Of a DNA stretch of 64,000 nt, positions 22,975 to 31,255 are shown one piece after another. The stretch is from NCBI GenBank assembly GCA_000161775.1, contig GG704596.1, positions 362,979 through 426,978 of the forward strand. Direction: 5' to 3'. Numbering within the stretch: position 1 is the stretch's first letter; the number at the start of each line of letters is the position of its first letter. The translations under genes were made by a program, and so were the position numbers. The DNA comes from Ruegeria lacuscaerulensis ITI-1157 (GTDB lineage Bacteria; Pseudomonadota; Alphaproteobacteria; Rhodobacterales; Rhodobacteraceae). The notes below the pieces were generated by a model. It did not search any database and had not been told where the DNA came from. It worked only from the letters and a program-made list of their open reading frames with translations.

Positions 22975-25233
22975 ATGCCCCAGACCCCACGCCCCGCGCC
23001 CGCCGGCGCGCTGTCTCCGCATGCCCTCTCGCTCCTGCGCCCGCTGCTGCGCCGCATCGCCCTGTGGCACCGTGATCTGAGCGCCGATCTCCAATCGGAC
23101 AACGGCCCTGACGACGACGAGTCCGACACCGGCCCGGCCCGCCCTGACGTGCGATCCTTGCCGCCGTTCCTACGCATGGATGAGCCTTATAGCGCCACGC
23201 CCGCAGCGCATGGGATGCGCGACCGCGACATCACCCGTGCGATCGCCGACGGCCGAGACCCCTGGGCCGAGGCGGACGGCACCGGCCAGATCAACCGGCT
23301 GCCCGACCCTCCGATCGACGCGATGGTCGCCGCCGCCCGTTTTGCCGCGCTGTTCGACAGCCCCGAGGACGTAGCCGCCGTCACCGGGGACCGGGCGTTG
23401 ACGGTAATTGTCGCCCCCAGTTCGGAGGATCGCCGGCTGATGTGGGCCCAGATGGATTCCATCCTCGGCTGGCTTGCGGATCTCGACGCTCCGGGCGGTG
23501 CCCGCTGGCGCGGCATCGACACGCCGATCCCGAGCGCGACCGAGCGCGATCGCGCGCCCAGGCGGGGTGTCGACGGACGCAATGCCGTCGCCTCTTCCGT
23601 CCGTCAGGGCCGCAAGGCCATCTGTTTCCTTCCCGACACCGGTTCCATGTCCGAGATCGAGCGGGCGCTCTGCCGGCGCATCTTCACCCTGCCGCCGCTG
23701 TCGCGCGAGATCTGCATCGAGATCCTGCGCGCGACCCATTCCGCCACCGGTCGGGTCGCCGAGGACGCCCTGCGCGACCGGCTGCCCGCCGACGGCGCGC
23801 TGGCCGCGCTGCCACTGCCGGTCATCGAAGGGGCCTACTGCGAAACTACCACGCTGGCGGTTGCGGATGCCCTGGCCGACGCCGCCGCGCGGATGCGGCG
23901 GCCTGCGGGGATCACCCTTGCCGACGTGGTACTGAACGCCGAGGTGCAGGAACCCATCGACCGGCTGGTGGCCGATGTCCGGGCTTGGATGTCCGGACAG
24001 TTGGGCTGGGACGAGGTCAGTTCCTCGGTCTTGCTGTTCGGGCCGCCGGGCAACGGCAAGACGCTCCTTGCCTCGGCCATCGCCGGGTCGATCGGCGGGC
24101 CGCTGGTGGCCACCAGCTACTCGGACTGCCAGAAGCACGGCCACCAGGGCGACATGCTGCGTGCTCTGTCCGAAAAAGCCGAGGCGGCGATCCGGTCGGT
24201 GCCGTCAGTGTTCTTTCTCGACGAGCTCGATTCTTTCACCCACCGCAACGCGGCGCATCGCCGGTCGGACTATATCGTGGGCGTGGTGAACGGGTTGCTC
24301 GAGCATCTCTCGCGGCTCAACGACACGGCCGGCGTCGTGGTTCTGGGCGCGACCAATTTCCCGGACATGGTGGACCCGGCCGTCATTCGGCCCGGGCGCT
24401 TCGACCTGAAGCTCGAGATGGGTAATCCCGACCGCGCAGCGCTTGTCCGGATTTTGCGCCTGGCCCTTGGGGACGATGCGGATGACCTCAACCTCTCCCC
24501 GCTCGCCGACCAACTGCTGGGTCTCTCCGGCGCGCAGGTCACAGCACTTGTCCGGGATGCCCGCGGCCTGGCACGGGCCGCAGGTCACCCCCTGCAGCAG
24601 CGCCACCTCGAGGCCGCCGCCCGTCGCATTGCGCCGCCGCCGGATACGGATTTCCTCTGGCGCGCGGCAATCCACGAAGCACGCCACATGGTCGTGGGTA
24701 CGGCCTGCGGGTTGGGCCTGCCCGAACGCGCCGTGCTCACCGTGGATGGCGGATCGGTCGAATACCCGCGCCCCCGCATCGAAACCCGCCAGACCGCGCA
24801 GTCCCGCCTGAGCACCCTGCTGGCGGGCTACGCCGCCGAACGGCTGGTCTTCGGCGAGGTCTCCAGCGGCGCCGGAAATGGGCCGGGCTCGGACCTCGCC
24901 CGTGCCACCGACCTCGCGCGTCGGATGCGCTTCGAATGGGGCATGGGCGACAGGCTGACGCACCTCCCGGCCAGCGGGGCCATCCTCCGGCCCGGCGATG
25001 CCGTCGACCGCGCCGTGCAGGATGTTCTCGGCACGTGTCTGGAGCAGGCGCACGGCATCCTTCGGCAGAACCGCGACAGGTTGACCGCCGTCGCAGAGGC
25101 GTTGCTGACCGAGAGGGAGTTGTCGAAGGAGCGTTGCAGGGAGGTGGTGGAGGGGTTTCATCCGAACAACGCCAAGCCGGCCCAGCCCGAACCCGCGATC
25201 CACAACCCGGGGCCGCCGGAAAGTTCGGGATGA
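22975..25233 (+). CDS. Soluble FtsH-like AAA+ ATPase with M41 zinc metalloprotease domain
   Basis: A 752-aa protein. The AAA+ core has Walker A GPPGNGKT (356-363), Walker B VFFLDELD (412-419) and a second region of homology ending AVIRPGRFD. The C-terminal M41 peptidase has HEARH (567-571) and a third ligand Asp in GPGSDLARATD (about 640). Unlike cellular FtsH there are no N-terminal membrane helices; instead about 300 Ala/Pro-rich residues of unknown fold precede the ATPase, so it should act in the cytosol. The ATG follows CCGGAGTT. It closes the module begun at 21333. Its 3' end survives as a fossil at 4260-4582. It may degrade a specific phage or host protein, or control element maintenance. 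Confidence 0.93.
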   Translation: MPQTPRPAPAGALSPHALSLLRPLLRRIALWHRDLSADLQSDNGPDDDESDTGPARPDVRSLPPFLRMDEPYSATPAAHGMRDRDITRAIADGRDPWAEADGTGQINRLPDPPIDAMVAAARFAALFDSPEDVAAVTGDRALTVIVAPSSEDRRLMWAQMDSILGWLADLDAPGGARWRGIDTPIPSATERDRAPRRGVDGRNAVASSVRQGRKAICFLPDTGSMSEIERALCRRIFTLPPLSREICIEILRATHSATGRVAEDALRDRLPADGALAALPLPVIEGAYCETTTLAVADALADAAARMRRPAGITLADVVLNAEVQEPIDRLVADVRAWMSGQLGWDEVSSSVLLFGPPGNGKTLLASAIAGSIGGPLVATSYSDCQKHGHQGDMLRALSEKAEAAIRSVPSVFFLDELDSFTHRNAAHRRSDYIVGVVNGLLEHLSRLNDTAGVVVLGATNFPDMVDPAVIRPGRFDLKLEMGNPDRAALVRILRLALGDDADDLNLSPLADQLLGLSGAQVTALVRDARGLARAAGHPLQQRHLEAAARRIAPPPDTDFLWRAAIHEARHMVVGTACGLGLPERAVLTVDGGSVEYPRPRIETRQTAQSRLSTLLAGYAAERLVFGEVSSGAGNGPGSDLARATDLARRMRFEWGMGDRLTHLPASGAILRPGDAVDRAVQDVLGTCLEQAHGILRQNRDRLTAVAEALLTERELSKERCREVVEGFHPNNAKPAQPEPAIHNPGPPESSG

Positions 25234-25325
25234 ACTCTTATGTGGATAACCCCGCGCGCACCATTGCATGCCGGCAAGTCGCGACATTTTTCGTTACCAC
25301 AGACAACAGCAAAGCGAGATTGCGA

Positions 25326-25523
25326 ATGGCTATCGACCCGAAACTCAAACTGCTCACCGTCGAAGAAGTGGCGGAAATCTTCCGGCGCGACCGGACCACG
25401 ATCGACCGCTGGTGCCGCGAACGGCCGGGCTTCCCCAAGAAGATCAAGATGGACCCTGTCGGGTCGCGGTTCCTCGCGGCTGAGATCGAGGACTACATCC
25501 GGCAGTGCATCGCGAACCGGTGA
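25326..25523 (+). CDS. AlpA/Xis-like helix-turn-helix protein, likely excisionase of the element
   Basis: A 65-aa protein: MAIDPKLKLLTVEEVAEIFRRDRTTIDRWCRERPGFPKKIK, then SRFLAAEIEDYI. This is the AlpA/MerR-type winged helix used by excisionases and integrase activators. I use the ATG at 25326; a longer in-frame opening upstream overlaps the protease gene and lacks coding character. It lies 197 bp inside the right att site. On circularisation it would sit directly upstream of the integrase gene at 7442, the usual xis-int order. Confidence 0.85.
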   Translation: MAIDPKLKLLTVEEVAEIFRRDRTTIDRWCRERPGFPKKIKMDPVGSRFLAAEIEDYIRQCIANR

Positions 25524-25615
25524 GGGGCGATTCTGGTGGCACCGGGTTTTGCACGGCAGATCCTGGTCTCGGCGAGACAGGTCTGCCCGTGCGTTGCCCC
25601 GAGATGCATCACGCG

Positions 25616-25642
25616 GATTTGTTGCCCCAGTGTTGCCCCAGA
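25616..25642 (+). repeat. 27-bp end repeat (right copy), candidate integrase arm sites
   Basis: Exact copy of 7404-7430: two head-to-tail 11-bp GTTGCCCCAGT units. It lies 77 bp inside the right att core, in the non-coding stretch between the Xis-like gene and tRNA-Phe. Duplication at both element ends in the same orientation supports a role as integrase-binding arms. Confidence 0.7.
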
Positions 25643-25719
25643 CCGAGATTCGACCGACATCAGCACTGAATCGCAGCGCTCAAAGTGGAGAATTTACGTT
25701 TTATTTCATTGACTTGAAG

Positions 25720-25768
25720 TGGTGCCCGGGGGCGGAATCGAACCACCGACACGAGGATTTTCAATCCA
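25720..25768 (-). repeat. att repeat (right copy) within intact tRNA-Phe
   Basis: Identical to 7210-7258 over 49 bp. This copy is the 3' two-thirds of a complete tRNA-Phe gene, from the anticodon stem to the CCA end, so the element inserted at the tRNA 3' end and restored the gene. Confidence 0.95.
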
Positions 25769-25794
25769 CTGCTCTACCCCTGAGCTACCCGGGC
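25720..25794 (-). tRNA. tRNA-Phe (GAA)
   Basis: A complete 75-nt tRNA on the minus strand: acceptor GCCCGGG/CCCGGGC, D-arm with TAGCTCAG...AGAGCA, anticodon stem GGATT/AATCC with loop carrying GAA, T-arm CGGTGG-TTCGATT-CC and an encoded CCA. It is the integration site of the 18.5-kb element and borders the conserved chromosomal genes yacG, rne/rng, maf and infA. Confidence 0.97.
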
Positions 25795-25873
25795 ACGGGA
25801 ACGGCGTTTGCCGTTGGGTGCAGGCCTTCTATGACTTGCCAAACGCGGTGTCCAGAGGGTTTTTGAGATTTTT

Positions 25874-26056
25874 TCAGTGCGGGCGACCTTCGTTTTCGAC
25901 AGCGTCCTGAATCTCTTCGTCAACGTCTTCCTCACGCTGCGACGGAACCGCATAAGAACCGTTCAGCCACTTGCCCAAATCTATATCTGCACAGCGTTTA
26001 GAGCAAAACGGGCGGAAGGGTTTGACCGTATCTTCTCCGCAGATCGGGCAGCTCAT
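25874..26056 (-). CDS. yacG: DNA gyrase inhibitor YacG
   Basis: A 60-aa zinc-finger protein: [38 protein letters not shown] has the four Cys ligands (3, 6, 18, 22) and the SKRC-D-DLG-WL box of YacG, followed by an acidic tail. YacG binds GyrB and inhibits gyrase. Its start overlaps the stop of the RNase E/G gene upstream in the operon (26053-26056). It is the last gene of an infA-maf-rne-yacG block typical of Rhodobacterales. Confidence 0.95.
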   Translation of the reverse strand: MSCPICGEDTVKPFRPFCSKRCADIDLGKWLNGSYAVPSQREEDVDEEIQDAVENEGRPH

Positions 26057-27075
26057 TTCAACACCTCCGATAATGGAATGCGGCCGCGTTTTCGCTGCAA
26101 CTCGTAGTGGCCCAACGGTGTCCAGCCGGCAAGGACCGTTTCCTCGCTATCCGCCTTGAACGCAGCGCGCAGCGCGGATTCGAACCCTCGCCGGTCTTTC
26201 TTGGGCATCGGCGCAAGATCCAAGGTGATCTGTCCGCCCAGCCCACGCACACGCAGCGCACGCGGCAACTCCTTGGCGCAGGCGAAGTTGGCCTTGGTGC
26301 CCGCGGCCAAAGACCCGTCCGCACCGGTGTTCACATCCACGGCCACCAGCGCCCGGGTGGGCTCGATATACATGTATGCCCCGCCCGCCAAAGGATGAGC
26401 CGCAGCTTGAGCGGCGTCCAGCGCCTCGAGCACGCCATGGGTCGCGAAGCCGCCGGCCTGTGTCGAGACCTCGGCCGGTTCTACCCATTCGCGCCAGGCC
26501 AGAACATGCGGGCCGTCGCCTTCGGACAGGGTTTCCGTTGCGTCTCCGGTGTCATTCACGACCTGTTCGGCCAGCGCGCGCATGGCGGCGATATCCTCGG
26601 CGATTTCATCGGCATCGGCACCTCGGCAACTGGAGCGCAGGATCAGCCCGAAGGGGCTGCCGTCCATCTGTTCGTGCGCGATGACCAGAAGCCGGTCGCG
26701 TTCGTCGTCATCGCGGATCGAACGCGAAATGTTCAGGCCCGGTGCATCGGGCGTGACGATGGCATATCGGCTTTTGAACAGGACGCGATTCGTGACCGGC
26801 AGGGCCTTGCCGGGCTCGGCGTAACCGGTGACCTGAACCAACAGCATCTCGCCCGGCGCCAGGCCCTTGATCTGCCGAAGGAATGCCGGGCCATCCGGCG
26901 TGGTCAGGAACATACCGCCCTGCCCCTTGATCGCCCGGTCCGCCCGAGCCCGGTAGATGGTTCCGGGGGCCGGGGCATCCGCGGCAATCAGGAAATCATC
27001 CAGCTTGCCATCCACCATCAGGGCGGCCGCCTCGCGGCCCTGGATATGATCCAGAATGATCGTGCGACCTTTCAT
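26053..27075 (-). CDS. Short ribonuclease E/G family protein
   Basis: A 340-aa RNase E/G-type protein, much shorter than full RNase E. It begins [24 protein letters not shown] and carries the catalytic magnesium motif [11 protein letters not shown] and [12 protein letters not shown], with Asp residues in the expected places. It lacks the Cys zinc-link and long C-terminal scaffold of RNase E. It probably takes part in RNA processing. The ATG at 27075 overlaps the Maf stop (ATGA), and its stop overlaps the yacG start, so the three are one operon. A longer upstream opening overlaps maf and was rejected. Confidence 0.92.
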   Translation of the reverse strand: MKGRTIILDHIQGREAAALMVDGKLDDFLIAADAPAPGTIYRARADRAIKGQGGMFLTTPDGPAFLRQIKGLAPGEMLLVQVTGYAEPGKALPVTNRVLFKSRYAIVTPDAPGLNISRSIRDDDERDRLLVIAHEQMDGSPFGLILRSSCRGADADEIAEDIAAMRALAEQVVNDTGDATETLSEGDGPHVLAWREWVEPAEVSTQAGGFATHGVLEALDAAQAAAHPLAGGAYMYIEPTRALVAVDVNTGADGSLAAGTKANFACAKELPRALRVRGLGGQITLDLAPMPKKDRRGFESALRAAFKADSEETVLAGWTPLGHYELQRKRGRIPLSEVLK

Positions 27076-27650
27076 GATACCTCGCGATACAAGGGATAGC
27101 CGATGCCCTGAAGCAATCCGGCGGTTTCGCACAGGGGTAGCCCGACGATACCGGTGAACGAGCCTGAGATCCATGGAATGAACGCCCCCGCCGGTCCCTG
27201 AATGGCATAGGCACCGGCCTTGCCCTGCCAATCGCCTGTGGCGAGATAGGCATTGATTTCCACGTCCGAAAGACGCTTGACCTTGACTTGGCTGACGACG
27301 TCACGCTGCAACACTCGATCGCCGCGACGCACCGCAACCGAGGTGATCACACGGTGGCGACGTCCTGAAAGGGCATGCAGAAATTCGGCTGCCTGTACCG
27401 CATCCTCGGGCTTGCCCAAAATGCGTCGACCCAGCGCAACCGTCGTGTCGGCGCACAGGACGATATCGTCCGGGGCCGCCTTAACGGCATGCACCTTCTC
27501 GCGGGCAATGCGCGCGCAATACGGCAGCGGAAGCTCGCCCCTGCGGGGATCTTCATCGATGTCAGGGGCAGAAATGGCGTCGGGCCGCACGCCAAGCTGC
27601 GCCAGCAGGTCCAGCCGCCTGGGGCTGCCCGATCCTAGGATGAACGCCAT
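27072..27650 (-). CDS. maf: Maf family nucleoside triphosphate pyrophosphatase
   Basis: A 192-aa Maf protein: the opening [14 protein letters not shown] with the phosphate-binding Sxx[10 protein letters not shown], the catalytic Asp in [23 protein letters not shown], and near the C-terminus [12 protein letters not shown] with the ending [12 protein letters not shown]. Maf-type enzymes hydrolyse non-canonical or methylated nucleotides to monophosphates, as a housecleaning function. It starts 11 bp after infA and overlaps the RNase E/G gene, in line with a single transcript. Confidence 0.95.
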   Translation of the reverse strand: MAFILGSGSPRRLDLLAQLGVRPDAISAPDIDEDPRRGELPLPYCARIAREKVHAVKAAPDDIVLCADTTVALGRRILGKPEDAVQAAEFLHALSGRRHRVITSVAVRRGDRVLQRDVVSQVKVKRLSDVEINAYLATGDWQGKAGAYAIQGPAGAFIPWISGSFTGIVGLPLCETAGLLQGIGYPLYREVS

Positions 27651-27661
27651 TGCGGCTGGCG

Positions 27662-27880
27662 TTACTTGAAGCGGTAGTTGATCCGACCCTTGGTCAGATC
27701 ATAAGGGGTCATCTCGACCTGAACCTTGTCGCCGGCCAGAACACGGATGCGGTTCTTGCGCATCTTGCCTGCCGTGTGTGCGATGATTTCATGGCCGTTT
27801 TCCAGCTCGACCCGAAACGTCGCATTAGGCAGGAGTTCCTTCACGACACCGGGAAATTCGAGCGTATCTTCCTTGGCCAT
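27662..27880 (-). CDS. infA: Translation initiation factor IF-1
   Basis: A 72-aa OB-fold protein ([47 protein letters not shown]...GRINYRFK), full length and matching bacterial IF-1 throughout. IF-1 occupies the A site of the 30S subunit and helps IF-2 and IF-3 in initiation. It is the first gene of the leftward infA-maf-rne-yacG operon; the 87 bp upstream hold its promoter. Confidence 0.98.
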   Translation of the reverse strand: MAKEDTLEFPGVVKELLPNATFRVELENGHEIIAHTAGKMRKNRIRVLAGDKVQVEMTPYDLTKGRINYRFK

Positions 27881-27967
27881 GTTGTCTCCATCCTTGCGTT
27901 GCCCTGCAGAATCTGCAGGTGGCGCTTAGATGAGCCTATTTTGGCCTTATTTCAAGGGTGGAATCAA

Positions 27968-28843
27968 CTAAAGGCGCGACATTGTGACCGATTCGACTCG
28001 GGGCGTCTGTTCGGCCCAGTGGGTTCGGTTCAGGACGTGGCCGTCCGCCCGAACCCCGGCGATGGCCGACAGATCGACCTCCGCATAGGTCCAGCCGGGC
28101 TGGTTCAGCACCCCCTCGACCAAGACGCCGGTTTGCGGGAAACCCTTGTCCGGCGGGCCGAAAATGCCTCCGGTTCCGGTGTTGGCATCCACGGACTGAG
28201 ACCAGTCGTTGTTGCCCACCACGGACGACATCACCGTAACACATTGATTCTCGAGCGCCCGCGCCATCGCGCCGATGCGCACACGCCAATAGCCCGACAG
28301 GGCCTCGGTGCAGGACGGAACAAGGATAAGGTCCACCTCGGACAGGGCGCGGCCCAGCAGGGGGAACTCGGTGTCATAACAGATCAGAACGCCGATCCGG
28401 CCCAGAGCCGTTTCAAAGATCTTGAGCGGCCCGCCGGGGGCGATGTCCCAGTCTTCGCGCTCGAACCGGGTCATGATCTGTTTGTCCTGGTGGTCCTGTG
28501 CGCCCGAAGGGGCATAGAATTCGGCGCGGTTCACCGGGCGCCCCGGACCAGCCTGAACCGGGGCGGATGCGCCAAGAATGTACAAATTGTACGTGCTTGC
28601 CAGACGCCGGTGCAGGGTTTGTACATCTTCCATCCGGTCCGAAACCGCCTGAATCGACCGCTCGAGATCGCCAGCCACATCGGCTCCGTCCAGCGTCGAC
28701 AACTCCATCGCGCCGTATTCGGGAAACACCAGCAACTCGGCCCCCTGCCCTGCGGCCTGCGATACCCAGGCGTCCAGCTTGTCTTCGTATTGCGCCCAGC
28801 TGTCGAGCCAATCGAGATTGTAGGCGGCGGTGGCGATTTTCAT
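27968..28843 (-). CDS. Carbon-nitrogen hydrolase (nitrilase superfamily)
   Basis: A 291-aa nitrilase-superfamily amidohydrolase. The catalytic triad is visible: Glu42 in VFPEYGAME, Lys121 in HQDKQIMTRFE and Cys155 in VLICYDTEFPLL. No signal peptide. The ATG at 28843 (MKIATAAYNLDWLDS) is the natural start; the longer frame upstream runs through non-coding sequence. Substrates in this branch are amides or deaminated metabolites, and the exact one is unknown. It is a single gene next to infA on the same strand, with 87 bp between. Confidence 0.9.
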   Translation of the reverse strand: MKIATAAYNLDWLDSWAQYEDKLDAWVSQAAGQGAELLVFPEYGAMELSTLDGADVAGDLERSIQAVSDRMEDVQTLHRRLASTYNLYILGASAPVQAGPGRPVNRAEFYAPSGAQDHQDKQIMTRFEREDWDIAPGGPLKIFETALGRIGVLICYDTEFPLLGRALSEVDLILVPSCTEALSGYWRVRIGAMARALENQCVTVMSSVVGNNDWSQSVDANTGTGGIFGPPDKGFPQTGVLVEGVLNQPGWTYAEVDLSAIAGVRADGHVLNRTHWAEQTPRVESVTMSRL

Positions 28844-29039
28844 GGTGCAGGTCCCGATGCGGTTCTTGAGACGGAGTAAACAGTCGTTGGCACCCGGTGT
28901 ACAGGCCTGTAGGGTTGGCATCTGCACCAGAAACACTTGCTCTGCGTCACGCACTTTCAGACCAAAAGAGGCAGGTTGAGAGATCACACGGCCCAGGCCC
29001 AATCTGGACATTGGCAATCGGCCATGCGCACTGTGACCC

Positions 29040-30215
29040 ATGTCGCTGACCGATGACTTGCAGCTCATTCTCGAGACTGTCCTGCCAGCCGACCCCAGCT
29101 TTCGGCGGGTCGAACAAGCCGTATTGAACAGCTGCATCAGAGACAGCCGGCGATATGCTTTGGCGGGTTCGGTCGAGGCGTTTCTTTTTTCCGCGATGCG
29201 CCTTCTGGCGCTTCCCGGGAACGGTCACACACGGTTGATCCCGAATGATGCCATCGCGACGTTACCTCTACGGTTCGTGGGCGTGGGGCGTTCCGTGCAA
29301 CTCATCGGCACGGCGACTGGGATGACTGCACCACAAGGCGCGCTGCTGACGGTCAACGGTGCAACCATCAGCCAAATCGAAGCCGCCGCCGCGGAATTTC
29401 TGGCGGGAACGCGCCAAAGGAAACGGGTCATCGGACCGATTCTCCTGGCCTGGCCGTCCGCTTTGGAACGTTTGGGCTTTTCGTCCAACAACGGCACGAC
29501 CGAGTATCGTTTGCAGGTCAAAAATGGGCGTACAACAAATTTGAAAGTAGCGAATGAAAACACCGTCCCTGCGACGACGCTCTACCCGAGAAACGAACAC
29601 GGCCAGACTGATCCGACCTGGAAACCCGAGGCGTTTGTGGAGATGGAGGATTGGCAGGAACTCGGGTTTTCAATCCTGCTGCCAAGTTTCTTTGACCCAG
29701 GCAAAGATGCGCTGCGCAAAGCCATGTCAGAGGCAGCGGATCGCGTGAGCGCCTGCGCAAACAGAACTCTCTTGATTGACGTTCGTGGAAATACCGGCGG
29801 GGATTTTCTTCTGACGATGCCCTTGATCGACGCAATCTCGCAAAGCGCAAGCCAGCAGGTTGTCGTGCTTGTCGACAAATTCACGTTTTCAGCAGCGATC
29901 GTGTTTGTCGCCATCCTCAAGCATCGCTTGGGTGACAGGCTCAAACTCATCGGGGAAGAAATGGGAGACGGACTGACGTTCTTTGCCGAGGGTGGGTTGC
30001 TTGACTTGCCGGCGAGCGGAGCGGTCGTTCGATACTCCTCCGCCTTTCACGATTGGAAGACGGGAACGTCTGACGAAACGACACCGCCCGAAATCGCGCG
30101 GCAAATCGTGCCCGTGGGAGAACTGAACTTCGATCGGGAATGTGTCGCAGGACACTTGGGCGCTGGAGCACGAGGAGCGTTCTATCGACGGATCCTCGAA
30201 GATTTTCGCGGCTAG
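29040..30215 (+). CDS. S41 family peptidase-like protein without signal peptide
   Basis: A 391-aa protein with the C-terminal processing protease (S41/tail-specific) core: a strand LLIDVRGNTGGDF at about 240, DAISQSASQQVVVLVDKFTFSAAIVFVA with the expected nucleophilic Ser, and an IGEEMGDGLTFFAEGG segment. The N-terminus (MSLTDDLQLILETVLPADPSFRRVEQ) carries no export signal, unlike Ctp proteases, and the central PDZ-like part (LLTVNGATISQIEAA) is short. It may be a cytosolic or non-classical relative. It is an isolated gene between the nitrilase gene and a leftward cluster. Confidence 0.75.
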   Translation: MSLTDDLQLILETVLPADPSFRRVEQAVLNSCIRDSRRYALAGSVEAFLFSAMRLLALPGNGHTRLIPNDAIATLPLRFVGVGRSVQLIGTATGMTAPQGALLTVNGATISQIEAAAAEFLAGTRQRKRVIGPILLAWPSALERLGFSSNNGTTEYRLQVKNGRTTNLKVANENTVPATTLYPRNEHGQTDPTWKPEAFVEMEDWQELGFSILLPSFFDPGKDALRKAMSEAADRVSACANRTLLIDVRGNTGGDFLLTMPLIDAISQSASQQVVVLVDKFTFSAAIVFVAILKHRLGDRLKLIGEEMGDGLTFFAEGGLLDLPASGAVVRYSSAFHDWKTGTSDETTPPEIARQIVPVGELNFDRECVAGHLGAGARGAFYRRILEDFRG

Positions 30216-30270
30216 ACGAACGGCTGTAGTCGCGCGTGCCAGCGGGCACACACAACGCGTTGCGGAGGGT

Positions 30271-30864
30271 TCACAGATCCCTGATCCAGAACTGCAACCG
30301 TTTGAGGGTTTCCGAGTCCTCGCCCAGATCCTTCCACGAAAACCGGGCGATCACGCCGGGCAAGGGCGCATAGCCCCGCGCGCGCCAGAACGGGTCGAGC
30401 GGCCGGTAGCGGGCCGGCCGCATCGGGTGGTCGTCCGGACGCTGCACGCCGCAGAAGGCAGACTTGGCAAAGCCCAAGGCACGGGCATGGCTTTCGCGCA
30501 GATCAAAGAACGCATGTCCGACGCCCTGCCCCCGATAGTCGGGCAGGAGTACGGATTCGGCGCAATAGAAGATCTGCGACAGGTCCAGCCCCGTGCCGTC
30601 GAAAGCGGCTGCGAAATCCTCGGCATGGTCGGCCAGCGGCGCGCCGGTCGCGGCACCGACCAGTCGGCCGCCGTCAAAGGCGCCGACCACGATCGCCCGG
30701 TCGCTGTCGCGGTAGGATTGCAGGTATTCGCGCTCGTAGTCCAGATCGCCGTCATAGAGATAGGGCCAGTCCCGGAACACCGCGATGCGTAGGCGCGCTA
30801 CGTCGTCCAGCGCCGCCTCGAGCGCCGGCCCTGTCAGCGCGCGGACCTGCGTGACCTCAGCCAC
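30271..30864 (-). CDS. GNAT family N-acetyltransferase
   Basis: A 197-aa acetyltransferase. The acetyl-CoA-binding motif appears in SVLLPDYRGQGVGHAFFDLRE (Q/R-G-x-G type), preceded by the strand RLVGAATGAPLADHAEDF and followed by AFCGVQRPDDHPMRPARYRPLDPFWRARGY. It transfers an acetyl group from acetyl-CoA to an unknown amine. It overlaps the NTF2-like gene at 30857 by 8 bp, so both belong to one leftward operon that also contains the phosphatase and UPF0262 genes. Confidence 0.87.
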   Translation of the reverse strand: MAEVTQVRALTGPALEAALDDVARLRIAVFRDWPYLYDGDLDYEREYLQSYRDSDRAIVVGAFDGGRLVGAATGAPLADHAEDFAAAFDGTGLDLSQIFYCAESVLLPDYRGQGVGHAFFDLRESHARALGFAKSAFCGVQRPDDHPMRPARYRPLDPFWRARGYAPLPGVIARFSWKDLGEDSETLKRLQFWIRDL

Positions 30865-31255
30865 CCGACACCTGTTTCACCCAGTCAGCCAGATTGTAAT
30901 AAGTGGTCACGCGGGTGATCTTGCCGTCCTTGAGGTCAAAGAACGACCCGGCAGGCAGGCGGTAAGACTGGCCCGAGGCCGCGGGCAGGCCGGCATCGGT
31001 TTCCAGATAGGTGCCGTTGACGACGTATTCGGCGGCCGCGCGGGTGCCGCCCTGGGCCTCGAAGATCACCATGTCGGTCAGGGTCTCGCGATAGCAGCGG
31101 TTCATATGCGCGCAGAATTCGGCGAATTTCTCTTTGCCGACGCGGATCTGGCCTTCGTTCACGTGATGAGCCACGTCGTCGGACAGGCAGGCCAGCATGC
31201 CGGCCACATCCCCGGCGTTGAAAGCATCGAAATAGGCTTGGACGGTCTGGGTCAT
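30857..31255 (-). CDS. NTF2-fold (SnoaL/ketosteroid isomerase-like) protein
   Basis: A 132-aa protein of the NTF2-like alpha+beta barrel type: VQAYFDAFNAGDVAGMLACLSDDVAHHVNEG, then a beta-sheet portion ending GKITRVTTYYNLADWV. The ATG at 31255 overlaps the stop of the phosphatase gene (31252), and its own stop overlaps the GNAT gene. The upstream in-frame extension to 31486 lies inside the phosphatase gene and is not coding. Substrate unknown; this fold covers isomerases, cyclases and binding proteins. Confidence 0.85.
   Translation of the reverse strand: MTQTVQAYFDAFNAGDVAGMLACLSDDVAHHVNEGQIRVGKEKFAEFCAHMNRCYRETLTDMVIFEAQGGTRAAAEYVVNGTYLETDAGLPAASGQSYRLPAGSFFDLKDGKITRVTTYYNLADWVKQVSGG

Larger units (their letters stand above)
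7210..25719 (+). mobile_element. 18.5-kb integrative mobilizable element in tRNA-Phe carrying defence genes
   Basis: Exact 49-bp direct repeats (7210-7258 and 25720-25768) bound the element; the right copy is part of an intact tRNA-Phe gene, the left copy is only its 3' part. Just inside the left repeat is an integrase (7442-8812), just inside the right an AlpA/Xis-like gene (25326-25523). A 27-bp repeat made of tandem TTGCCCCAG units lies near both ends. A MobC/relaxase pair and no type IV secretion genes make it a mobilizable rather than self-conjugative element. Cargo: a GHKL-ATPase/DUF6339 operon, Dcm and Vsr, a TIR-STAND-TPR protein, and a GIY-YIG/AAA-M41 module. Confidence 0.93.

Noticed and set aside
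8836-25233. Type IV secretion or other conjugation genes in the element
   Set aside because: No VirB/TraG-type protein motifs were found; only MobC and relaxase are present, hence the mobilizable label.
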